Source: Scalesia atractyloides (Eukaryota > Streptophyta > Magnoliopsida > Asterales > Asteraceae). From it: 64,000 nucleotides of DNA. The DNA lies in NCBI GenBank assembly GCA_947069175.1, contig CAMTDV010000018.1, positions 39,010,869 through 39,074,868 of the forward strand, read 5' to 3'. Position numbers and translations under genes: made by a program. Shown in pieces: positions 52,022-62,572 of the stretch. The notes under the pieces were generated by a model. That model did no database searches and was not told where the DNA came from. It saw only the letters and a program-made list of their open reading frames with translations. The number at the start of each line of letters is the position of its first letter. The first letter of the stretch is position 1.

Positions 52022-54252
52022 TCAGTTAAAAGGCGTGACCCAAGCCTTCTTGGTCTTGGGTTTGGGATAAAAAGCTTCATAATCATCCTCAAAATCACCA
52101 TCTGATATGTCACTATTTTTATCTTTTGATGATTTGACAGTTTCAGTTTTAATCTCAGATTTAGACTCTTTGTTGTTACAAGTCTTAACTAGCTCAGACT
52201 TGGTAACTTCAGATGTTGATGATTTCTTTTTAGCAATCCATGCTTGTGATTTTACGTTTGCCTTTTTTATGTAAAACCTTGATTCATTTGACTTGAAAGT
52301 TTCACCTTTTTTGAAAGTTGAGTTCTCAAATTTAGTTTTAGGTTTAACTTCAAGTTTAGTTTCATTTCTTTTCAGAATTTTAACAGGTTTTAGAAACTCT
52401 AGTTGCTTAGACTTTTCAATATCTGAACTTGTTTTCCTTCGAAGATAGACCGGCTTAGATTTCGGACACTTGCGTGCAATGTGACCAACTTCATTGTATT
52501 TGAAGCAAGTCCGATCATCATGAGAATGTCCACTTGTGGGTTTTACACCACTTGCGGATTTAGCCTTATCTCGAAGTTCTTTTTCCTTTTTAAACTCATC
52601 GTTTGATTGCTTTCCAATCAAACTTTCTTCCTGAACCGTGCTCGTCCCATACACAAATTTCATGTTTTTATCTTTATATTCGCGAAATGGTGACATTTTC
52701 TTGCTTGGTTCATCTTTCACAACTAAACCCAACCCAGTTCTCCTATGTTCCGGAAAGTCACCACCATTCCTTCGGTTTGTTTCTTTTAGGTTTAGAGTAA
52801 AACTTCTTTTGATTGATTTCCAAATCTTCTGATGACACTTCAACGAGTTTAAATAATTTATCAAGCTGATCTTCTTTCACATTATTGGAAAGCTATCATC
52901 GAAGTATAGTCTATGAGATTCCTTAACTTTGTACATGACAATGTTAGGATCATCACTTAGGCTATCTTCCGATGATGTATTGTCATTGTCAGATTGTAAA
53001 TCAGAATTATTCGAACTCGAGTTAGCTCTCTTAAAGCTGCCATCATCAGAATCATTCAAAACATTTTCAACAACATTCTTAACCACCGCTTCGCCATCAT
53101 CACTTGTGTAGGTTATATCAATGTTCTCAGGCAGCTCATTTTTCTTTTCAGTTAAAAGTTCAATGTTGAGCGCCTTTTCCATCCCCTCAGCCTTCTTGCG
53201 ACAATGCTTTTCGCATAAGGGTGGTGGAACATTGGTATAGTCTCCACGTTTCTTACCTTTGGTTTTCTGAACATTTTCTTCCGACGAGATCGTTGGAAGA
53301 ATATGATCGATAACATAATCATTTGTCTTACTCTTTCAGTTTCGATTGTCATGTCCTGAAGTTCTTGTTTTACTTCAGCAATGTTGTTTACATAAACGTT
53401 AATAGCCTTTCGTTTATCCATTAATGTGGCTTTTAACATTCTGATAGTATCATCTTGTTCAATGTTATTTCTATCAAGTCTATCATAATCATCTTTCATT
53501 TTGTCATATGCTTCTTTCATTGTGCGATAATCATATTTGAAATTGTTATTATGCATATTGAGTGCGGCTATGATCTGAGACTTTTCAGCACATTGAACAC
53601 ATGGTTCAGCACATTTCGTACATGGTTTTTCAACCTCGACGATTTGCACTTTAACAACTTCCTTTTCTACAACTTTTACCTCCGGACCTACCTTTGTTAG
53701 ATTTGCCATCATAGCTTTGTTGGCAATCTCCGTGAGGTTTTCTTCATTCATTTCTTTGGTTACATTGATAATCTCCTCAACCACAGATTTTTCGTCAGCA
53801 ACATGCTCCGAAGATGTAGTATCGCCAAAACACCCTGCAAAATTAGTAGACATGTTAGAGGAAAGGATACCCTGCATCTTTGTATGCTGATAAAATTCCT
53901 CATGCTCAGCTTGTTGCATGTACTCTTCTAGTAATGCACTTTCCATGGCTGTATCCTCAGCAGATGTGTCTTCCACTATCTCGGCCATAAGAGCAACGCC
54001 GGTCTTTTGGCAATATGAATTCCCGTCAAAATCGTCATCTTCATTTGAAGCGGCCATTGCTTTTTCTGTGTTGTTGGTTGGTTTCTCTTGGATTTCGACT
54101 TGAGTCTTCTTTGGGAAAGGCTTGTATTGTAGTGACTTCTTGTAGTATTCATTGCCACCTCCAAATGGACTTTGATTACCAGTTGCTTCAGGATTCTTGC
54201 ATTCTCTTTTGAAGTGCCCTTTCTGTCGGCATCTGAAGCAGGTAACCTTCAT
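52022..54252 (-). pseudogene. Gag C-terminal and spacer region of Copia C1
   Basis: The frame 54252-53152 starts with the knuckle CFRCRQKGHFKRECKNPEAT, runs through acidic and coiled-coil-like parts (KEVVKVQIVEVEKPCTKCAE, MHNNNFKYDYRTMKEAYDKM) and shifts near 53180. 53182-52877 is acidic. 52864-52022 carries a second knuckle, CFKYNEVGHIARKCP, in which the second Cys is Tyr. The great length between the two knuckles is characteristic of SIRE-type Gag. Confidence 0.85.
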
Positions 54253-54263
54253 TTTGTCAAACC

Positions 54264-55463
54264 CTAATTTGTTGCTTGAATTCCGATGTCTCTGCCGGTA
54301 AGAGCAACAAACTTAGTAACCCTCCGAATGATCGATGCTAAGGACCATTTAATATCCATCAGCTCAAGCTCTTCTTCATCTACTTGATCATAGTCTTCGG
54401 CGGTCATCTCCGGATTACCAATCTTTCCAGCCACCAAAGTTTCATATGATTCCAACACTGTAGCTAGAAGTACCATGTGTTGTTTAGCGACTTGTTTAGA
54501 AACGACGTTGCTTAAATTGACAGCAATGTTTCATTTAAACACATTTGGATCAGAATTTGATTGATTGTTCTGGTTTGTCTGATTCTGATATGAAGAATTT
54601 GATCTTGTGCTTGAAAATGAAGAACTCTCCGGACTTTGATCATATTTAGGATACGATTGATTTTGACTCTGCGGCAAATGATTCGAAGAATTCAGATTCG
54701 CGCTAAAAGCGGTTTGGATTTTTGGGCTAGTAATATTATCTTGAGCTCCTGACTTGTAGTACAGCCATACATCTTGAGTCACGTTGGCATTCTTCGATTT
54801 AGCTTCTTTAACAACTCCATCTCATGACCCTCCAGTTTATCAATGAACGTGGATAGTTTAAAGAACTGCCAGCTCGGACGTTTTTTAAGAACCATGAGAT
54901 ATGTCGTCCAATCACCTTCAGGCAATGCGTCAGCCAATTTATCTATATACTCTTCTTCTTTCTTCTCAAGCCCGTGTCTCCTCATGATCACTTTTAGATG
55001 ACAAAACCTTTCGATCATTTGTTTCATCGTTTTGCCATTTACATTGTGAATATATCAAACTCCTTCATGATCAGTGCTTTCTCGCTTTTGACCATTTCTT
55101 AACTTCCCTGGTACTTTTTCTGCAAAGATGTCCATAATTCCTGTGCAGTCTTATATTCCGGTAACAGCACAAGTATATCTTCTTTCACGGACTATTGGAT
55201 CAAGCTTATCATTTTCTTCTCGGTGATGTATGCTTCCAATTGTAAGGTTGAAAACTTGCTGATATCGACCTCATTATCACTTTCATCCCGAGGCCATGTG
55301 TAACCAGTCTGAACTGCAACCAACTGTGGAAATACGTAGCTTGCACCCAGTTAGAAAACTTCTCTTTCCAACCCTCGTACTCATCCATATTCATGAGTTT
55401 TGGCGGTTTCACAGATGTGCCCATTTTGTTATCGATGTTAACTTGGTTCACCATCTTGAGCAA
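54264..55463 (-). pseudogene. Gag N-terminal region of Copia C1
   Basis: Minus-strand pieces in order: VNQVNIDNKMGTSVKPPKLM and YEGWKEKFSNWVQATYFHSW, a frameshift, MKQMIERFCHLKVIMRRHGL, KLADALPEGDWTTYLMVLKK, SAFSANLNSSNHLPQ-like Ser/Asn/Gln-rich linker, and LLATVLESYETLVAGKIGNP, VDEEELELMDIKWSLASIIR. The same order is present in C2 on the plus strand, which confirms the reading. Three or more frame breaks. Confidence 0.88.
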
Positions 55464-56097
55464 CTGACGAATTTTACTTAAAACACGTTCGCAAACTTCA
55501 AAAAACGATCAGTACACTGACAAGTTCGGGCGAACTTGCAGCTTGAGAAAAATCAGATTTGTTTTACACAAGTTCAGGCGAACTTGTGTTTGAATTTTGA
55601 AATTTCTCCCTGAATAAGTTCGGGCGAACTTATGTTGATTTCCAAGTGATTTATTAAGTTTGGGCGAACTTATACTAATTTTTCAACAAACTTTAATCAA
55701 GTTCGGGCGAACTTGATAAGAATTTGAAGAAAAAGAAGTAAGTTCGAGCGGACTTGTATGAAAAAACTATTGAAATATCAGTCAAGTTCGGGCGAACTTG
55801 ATTAAAATCACTGAAATTTTAATCAAGTCCAGGCGCACTTGATCTCAAGTTCGACCAAAACAAGTTTGCAAATCATGATTTTTTGAACTTTTTGATATCA
55901 ATTCGTTTAAATTTGATGTCCAAACTCTCGGGGGTTTACCACAAGTGTATTTTACATGACATGTTAAAAAATTAGCAACTTTTACCCGTGAATTCATTGT
56001 TTTCTTTGAAAAATGAAGAAAAAATGGTAGAAAGAGGTAGAATAAGAGTAGATCTTGCAATGATTTCACCAATTCAGGTATCCAGGCTCTGATACCA
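55464..56097 (-). other. Leader and primer site of C1 with palindromic words
   Basis: About eight AAGTTCG-NN-CGAACTT words between 55520 and 55860. Arms include ACACAAGTTC/GAACTTGTGT (55568 on), ATAAGTTCG/CGAACTTAT (55615 on) and ATCAAGTTCG/CGAACTTGAT (55694 on). 55870-56080 is plain AT-rich leader. The primer site GGCTCTGATACCA is at 56085-56097, two bases from the LTR. Confidence 0.85.
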
Positions 56098-56099
56098 CT

Positions 56100-56520
56100 T
56101 GTAAGATCACTCCATTACTAGCATAGGAACCTAAATTGGTATCTAACATTCGTATATGCGGAATTTATATGATGTGTTAATCGAATATGCAAGATTTACT
56201 GTTTAGTCATTGTTTATTGATCATAAATGTTCAGTACATGTCAAATCCTGATCGGGCAAAGCTTTGTCGTCAGTGTGCTGAAGTTGCAGAAGTTACAAAT
56301 GAAAACATCAAGGCACCTATTTATAGTGTAACAAGTTCGCTGGGAGGAAGTCATGTTCGTGCGAACTTGTCTTGATTAAGTTCGGCCGAACTTGATCTTA
56401 CATTGTGATTCCGGGCGAACTTGTTCACTATTTACATAAATAACCCTATATTTTGACGTAATCTAGCCCAAAACAAACAGACACGATCCAAGACTAAGAC
56501 ATAGACATTATGTACTAACA
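56100..56520 (-). repeat. 5' LTR of C1
   Basis: 421 bp partner of 32396-32817 with a number of substitutions (e.g. CAGTGTGCTGAAGTTGCAG for CAGTGTGCCAAAGTTGTAG). TATA box at 56317-56328 and palindromic words at 56345-56430, one of them with imperfect arms. Confidence 0.9.
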
Positions 56521-56525
56521 GCTGC

Positions 56526-57152
56526 TAGTTCGATGGCTTGTCGGACAGAAGTAGGGTTGCTGCCGGTGACAATACCTTCAACTGGGTCAGGAAGACCGTC
56601 TATGTACTTTTCAATCGCCTTATCCAAAGGGGTGACCAACATGGGACATAGCAGACTTAATTCCTCATACCAATCAGTGTAAGCACGGTGCTCACCACTG
56701 TCTTGCTTTAGGTCTTGGAACTCATTTTCAAGTGCCCTCTGCTCGTGACGAGGGCAGAACTCTTTCATCATTAGAGCCCTAAGTTCCTCCCATGTCTGAC
56801 CCATAGCGACATCAGCACCTCGATCTCTTACCATTCTGTTCCACCACGTGAGCGCCCTCTTTTGGAACACGCTCGAAACAAACTCGACCTTTCATTCATT
56901 CGGACATTGGACATGACGAAATGTACTCTCAAGACTCTCGAACCACTGTAGGAGCCCAGTCGCTCCCTCAGAACCACTAAACTTGAGTGGTTTAGCCGAA
57001 TTAAACTGTTTAAAGTTGTACGCAGCAGGTTCATTATTGTTATTGTTGGCTTGGTTTATTTGAGTTATGAGATTGGGTAGTACAACAGCAAACTGCTGAG
57101 CTATCAAAGCTGCCATATCGGCGTCCGAATTCACATTTCAACGTGGAGGCAT
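56526..57152 (-). pseudogene. N-terminal part of the B2 Gag
   Basis: From the ATG at 57152: MPPR, a TGA at codon 5, then NSDADMAALIAQQFAVVLPN, YNFKQFNSAKPLKFSGSEGA, LLQWFESLESTFRHVQCPNE. A short frameshift follows near 56885, then KRALTWWNRMVRDRGADVAM, LMMKEFCPRHEQRALENEFQ, KYIDGLPDPVEGIVTGSNPT and AIELAA, where C1 is inserted. The parallel with A1/A2 Gag (LLHWFEEMENTF, ALTWWN, FCPRSE, YIRGLPSKIQ) is clear, so B2-like elements are plausible helpers of the gag-only family. Confidence 0.9.
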
Positions 57153-57743
57153 TCTAAAAGAGGAAAAAATGAGAGAAAATGAGTGAGATGAATGTTGGGT
57201 AATCAATATGAGATGCTATAAATATCGACGAAGTGTAAGGATGGTGGTCATTCCTTCGTTTACTCACAACAAACAAACGACGCACAGTGACTAATCAAAG
57301 TAAATGGGTCTTTATAATGTATCGTGAAGACATGCTTTAGCCTATAAGTTGACACTCACCCCAAGAGTTCCCAGGTAAGAGTGATTGGTCCTATTAAGTG
57401 GATTTGTACGAACACTCTAGCCTTAGACAGAAAACTCAGGGTACAGGCATCCACCCTTCCAGATTGCATGTGTTCACATTATTAAAACCCGAACTTTGAC
57501 GGGATTTTGAAAAATTTGAAGGCATAAAGCCAAAGACAAATCATCTAGGGATAGATGATTGATTTTCAAAATGAATTTGAAATTTGTGGATTTGTTTTTG
57601 GTAGTCACCTAAGGATAGGTGATAGTATTTTGTTTAAAGAATCTAAACACAAGATAACTTGTGTTAGGGTCCTAGAAAGGTTATAGTCTAGGTCAAAGCT
57701 TTACTAATAACCTAATTCCCTATAACCATTGGCTCTGATACCA
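57153..57743 (-). other. Leader and primer site of B2
   Basis: Non-coding. The block shared with A1 and A2 is at about 57369-57480. The primer site GGCTCTGATACCA is at 57731-57743, seven bases from the LTR. Confidence 0.8.
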
Positions 57744-57750
57744 ATCTTTC

Positions 57751-60700
57751 TGTCACACCCCGACCGCGTAAAAAAAACAAACCGCGGCGGAAACGTCAGG
57801 GAGTGTCGTAACAGAAGTATTGTTTCAACAACCATGACATTCAAATTTTTGTATTATTAGATGAAACTTAATTACATTGTCTTGGAATAAAAGAAATCAA
57901 AAGGGTAATTAAATTGTCTTTGCGAAATAACTACATTATTATGGACTTGTAGATTTTAAGTCACTAAAGCCCAAAGTCCGTCCTAAGTGTTGAATGAATC
58001 AACCTTAAGCATTAGCTCCTGAAACACATGTGAAAATAGGTACATCAGCATAAAAATGCCTGTGAGATACATAGGTTTTATTTATGAGGATTCATGACTC
58101 GGAAGTTAAAATAGTTGTTTAACGGAAAATAGTCATGAACCTTATAAAGTATTTTCGTTTATAAAATCCCAAGAAAATCAATGTTTAAAAGAAATGAAGC
58201 ATAGTTGAATAAATGTCCAATAAAAATGAATTGTGTAAAGTATGTCTTATTTTGAAATGAAATACCATATCTTGTGTAAAAGATGTTATGTTTTGTAAAA
58301 ATGTCATGTCTTGTACTAATTGAAGTGGTTTAGATAACGCCACGATATGTAATATAATAAAAGCACTTATATATAGGAAGTACCAGCACCGTATCCACCA
58401 ATCACTTACCAAAGATCAACAAATGAAATGTCTTTGTTTAAACCAATGCCAATTGTCATTTCTTTGTATATCAAATGAAGTGTAATAACCTTTGTATTGT
58501 ATGGCGAGTAAAAGTCTGTGTAACCAAAAGTCGTACACAAAACGTATGCCTTTGAACAAAACAAAAGTTTAAATCGAAGATTATGTTTTGAAATCCATTA
58601 CTTTATTTGATACGAACATTTATCAAGGTTTTCTTTATCGCATACATTCAAGCCTTGAGACTGTCGGATAAACCCTTATCAAGTCAAAGGTTTATCAAAA
58701 ATGTATTCGGATCCTGTCATTCCCTACTTCCAAACAAACCTACGAAGCGGGGAACGGGATTTGTCAAGTCCTATGGTACCATTACATACTACCGAGCGGC
58801 GTGATCAATGTTAATGAATGTACTATGTCTCGTTAAACATACCAAATGTCATAGTCAATGTAAGCAATGTCATGAAAAATGTCTTTAAACCATGTACTAA
58901 GTATGCTAAGTCAACATACGAAGTAGAAATGTCCATGAAATCAATGTGCTAGCATGCTCAGTCAACATACATAGCAAAATGCAATGCAAATCAATGTGCT
59001 CATATGCTAAGTTAACATATGCCGCAAAAGTATCTTTGAAATCAATGTGCTAGCATGCTCAATCAACATACGTAGCAAAACATAATTTAAATCATGTACT
59101 ATTTATGTACTAGATGAACATAGCAAGTATATGTCATGAAAACGTGAAACATGAAAGTATCGAGTAGGCACATGTGTTTCACACCAAAATATTTGAAAAA
59201 CATAAAAGAGGGGACTATGTACTCTCTTGGGAGTGCAAAAGTATCCTTGTTCAAGATGAATATACGAAGCTCAAGAGTCCGGGAAAATCAAGTGAGTCCT
59301 ATTATCGGATAACAATGTTAATGTCGGGTCCTTAATCCGAAGATTTGGATAGAATGAAACCTTATAACCAAATGAGTGTTGGAACTCATATGAAATTGTT
59401 TAATAAAGTTAACATTCTGATTTGGAAAGGATCCTAAGTGCGTTTGACCCGTTATGACTCGTTAAGGTAGTTTAAGCCACTTTAACGTGTCATTTGCGTA
59501 AATATGTGTTCGGATGGTTAGATATATGTTATGATAAGTCTTATATGCCAAAACATGTTTAATATTGTTGTAACATCATATTATATGTCAAAATTTATGT
59601 TACATATGCTTAAAGTCAATTTATACTCAAAAAGGGCATTTTGGTCATTATTAAAGGCATAATAAGCGACTTAACATAATGCTAACCAAACGACATGACC
59701 ATAAGGTGTAACCTCGTAGGGTTATTCCCTATACAACTATGGTCACTAATATGAGTTTGGTCGGATCCTAAGATCACCAAACGGGTCAGATTCGAAAGTC
59801 AAAGCGGCGGTTAAGACCCCTCTACTTACGACCCTAAACAAGCACTAAACTAAAAGTGACAAGTTAGACATGTCAAACATGTCTAACTAAGTTTATAAAA
59901 CTGTTTTGGTATCAAAACAAAGGGTTTTGATACCCGAAAATAGTTCCGTCGTATAATGCACATTTTGCGCAATATTGACCGAAACTTTGACTCATCATTT
60001 CGACTAGGAAACATGGTAATCAGTAGGCATGATGGCTATGGATCATATCATCGTGATTACGATCACATTGAAAAGTCCAATTGGACTTTGACTTGACCAA
60101 TTAATGGTCAAAGCTGAAACTCAAACACTGTTTGACTTTTAGCATGAAATAGCTAAAAATAATGAACAAGACTAGGATGGAACACTTACTTGTGCTCAAA
60201 GAATGAAGGAAAGACTAAAGAACTCGGATGGGAGACCTCCAATAATGTGGTAGTCTCCACTTAGAGCAAGAGAAGAAAGAAAAGAATTGAGCAAGGAAAA
60301 TGGTTGCAACTTATGGAGGTATTTATAGTTGAAGATGAAGTGTAGGATCATGCCTAAGTGTTGAGAGGTGTTGTAGGATCAAAACATGTGTCTAGTGATG
60401 TGTTGCAACTAGAGGAAGTGTGGCAATAACAAGCGCTTAGTGTCCAAAGAAATAAACAAGAAGCTTCCAAGTTGCAATTAGGAAGCTTCTGCTCTGGGGA
60501 CCCCTTACGGACCGTATGGGGTTTTGCCTTACGGTCCGTAAGGCCCTTGTAGGGGCAGAAGTTTCAGAATTGGCCCCTGAACTTGTTTTTGTCGCATTTT
60601 GGCACTTTTAACACCCGTTAACCTCATTTTAAAGCTTTATAAGGATGATAAAAAATTTGTCCAAAAATGTCTCGGGTGTCGGTTCGTTCGGTTATATGGT

Positions 60701-61204
60701 TGTGGTTTTCGGTTAATTACGACGAAAATCGTATCGAACGCGCAAATGAGCGTAATTGCGTAACGAATGATATTTTTGCATTCCAATCATCAAAATACAA
60801 GATTTTAATGATTAAAAAAATTTTGGATGTGCGTACATGTTCTGGATTAGGAAATACGCGTAACGACATAGTTTCGCATAATTTTCAAAATAGCTCCTGA
60901 AGTTGAATAAGCATATTTTTGCCATACCGAACCCTTCCAAACTTATTTCTAAGTTATGTAAAGGATATTTAAGTTATGTTTAGCTTATATCATTGTTCCG
61001 AAGTGTACGTTACGTTAAACTGGTTATGATTGCGTAACAATTTGCGATTTCACTTCCAGAAGTGGTTTGAAAGATCAGAATTGAACAAGGATTGAAAATA
61101 TGAAATGCCATAAATGAATACACAAATCTCGGAATAAAACACAATGTTATAAAATTACAAAATCGTTAGGAATAGTACGATGATAAAAATACACGGATGT
61201 CACA
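57751..61204 (-). repeat. 5' LTR of B2
   Basis: 3454 bp, TGTCACACCC to GATGTCACA. Compared with the 3' LTR it lacks pieces around 58400 (including the right arm of H1) and 58450-58510. TATA box and palindromes are at 60319-60545 (CCTTACGGACCGTATGGGG, CCTTACGGTCCGTAAGG). Confidence 0.88.
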
Positions 61205-61720
61205 TTAAAGCATATTGGACTTGAAAATGCCCAGAAATGTTGTGGATGTCGGTTCGTTCGGTTGTATGGTTGCGTTTTACGCTTAATTACGACGAACGCT
61301 ATAACGAACATGAAAACGACCGAAATTTCACAACGATTGATATTTTTGCATTCTTATCAATAAAATACTAGATTTTATTGATTACAAAAATTTTTGGATG
61401 TTTAAACATGGTTCGTATTCAAAAATACGAGAATCGGCAGACTTTCGCAGTTTGTCGCAAATAGTCCCTGAGCTTGAATAAACATGTTTTTTCATACTGA
61501 ACCCTTCAAAACTTATTTCTAAGTTATGTATAGGGTATTTAGGGTATGTTTAGCTTATTTATTTGTTCGGAGTGTATGTCGCATCAAACTGATTACGTTT
61601 GCGTATCAGTTTGCGATTTCACTTCTAGAAGTGCTTCGAGAGTTTGAAATGATACAAGGATTGAATATGTGCAATTATCATTATAATTATACAAATCTCG
61701 AAATAAAATACAAAATTTCG
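61205..61720 (-). repeat. LTR B1, right part, truncated
   Basis: Continues B1 after the TTAAA duplication of B2: CATATTGGACTTGAAAATGC and GTCGGTTCGTTCGGTTGTAT match 27990-28010 of the related B2 LTR. Similarity stops near 61715-61725 (AATACAAAATTTCGTTGATCG) without a clear LTR terminus, so the upstream end of B1 is missing. Confidence 0.65.
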
Positions 61721-61904
61721 TTGATCGAACAGAGTCGGCGAAGCTCTGTCGGATCCGGTTCTCGAATGTTTTGAACTTTAGATCAATGAAAACAACATTT
61801 AAATGAGTAATTCTTGTTATTTGGTTAACTTGTCATTAGTTTCTGCCTAATTGGACAATAGATAACAAATTTAGGGTCCCGTGCTAATCATGGACGTTCC
61901 TACA
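61721..61904 (+). repeat. Truncated 5' LTR of Copia element C2
   Basis: The end matches the sense-strand end of the C1 LTR: AGATAACAAATTTAGGGTCC and GCTAATCATGG...CTACA against AGATACCAATTTAGGTTCCT and GCTAGTAATGG...TTACA. Only the last 180 bp or so are present; palindromes and TATA box are missing. Confidence 0.7.
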
Positions 61905-62572
61905 AGTGGTATCAGAGCCTAGATACCTAAATTTGCTGGAATCTTGACAAGAATTTCTCTTATTCTACTCCATTCTATCATTTTTTTAACATTTTCATGT
62001 ATTTGAAGATTTCATGGACAAAATCAGCTAAAGATTGAATATGTCACGTAAAATACAGTTGTGATAAACCCCTAAGAGTTTGGACATCAAATTCAATCGA
62101 ATTAATATCAAAAAACCATGAATTGCAAACTAGGTTTGGCCGATATTGATTAAAATTTCACTGATTTCAATCATGTGGGCCCGAACTTGATCAAATTTTC
62201 TAGTTTTTCATATAAGTTCGCTCGGACTTGCAAGTTAATTCAACATTTTTGATGGGCGAACTTGATCAATTTTTGTTGAAATTCTCTCACAAGTTCGCCA
62301 GAACTTGATAACTTTCTTGAAATTTCACCTAAGTTCGCCCGAACTTATCTTTTTCTTGAAAATCTTCACAAGTCCGCTCGTAATAATTCACGTTCGACCG
62401 AACTTGATTGTGTGTGATAAAATTTGAAAATTTTCATCTAAGTTTGACCGAACTTGTTGAAAACTGAAATCAAAATCTGATTTTCACACAAGTTCGACCG
62501 AACTTGTCTATTGCTAATCAATTTTTTAGTGTTTTTTGATCGTATTTTCGTATAAGTATTCAGATTGTCATA
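61905..62572 (+). other. Primer site and leader of C2 with palindromic words
   Basis: TGGTATCAGAGCC at 61907-61919, two bases from the LTR. Between 62170 and 62510 there are about eight variants of the AAGTTCG-NN-CGAACTT word, several with decayed arms (AAGTTCGCCCGAACTTAT, ACAAGTTCGACCGAACTTGT). The central pair is mostly CC or AC, matching the GG form of C1 read on the other strand. Confidence 0.8.

Larger units (their letters stand above)
32396..56520 (-). mobile_element. SIRE-like Copia element C1, carrying insertion A2
   Basis: Minus-strand element with LTRs 32396-32817 and 56100-56520, flanked by GCTGC (32391-32395, 56521-56525), inserted in the gag of B2. Order on the minus strand: primer site, leader with palindromes, gag, PR, IN, RT, RH (48501), spacer, palindrome-rich region, an accessory ORF region (36640-33014), purine tract, 3' LTR. 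Domain order PR-IN-RT-RH makes it Copia. The extra 3' ORF is like the env-position ORFs of SIRE/Maximus elements. A2 (38076-47627) splits the spacer. All parts of the polyprotein have frameshifts. Confidence 0.93.
24976..61204 (-). mobile_element. Gypsy element B2 (chromovirus type), with nested insertions
   Basis: Full-length minus-strand element: 3' LTR 24976-28525, pol 28560-31945, gag C-terminal part to 32390, insertion C1 (32396-56520), gag N-terminal part 56526-57152, leader, primer site 57731-57743 and 5' LTR 57751-61204. The five-base duplication TTAAA flanks it (24971-24975, 61205-61209). Domain order is gag, PR, RT, RH, IN, so it is Gypsy. The C-terminal chromodomain-like segment and long LTRs point to the Tekay/Del group (inference). 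Many stops and the insertion make it inactive. The two LTRs carry many differences, including indels, so it is the oldest complete element here. Confidence 0.92.
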
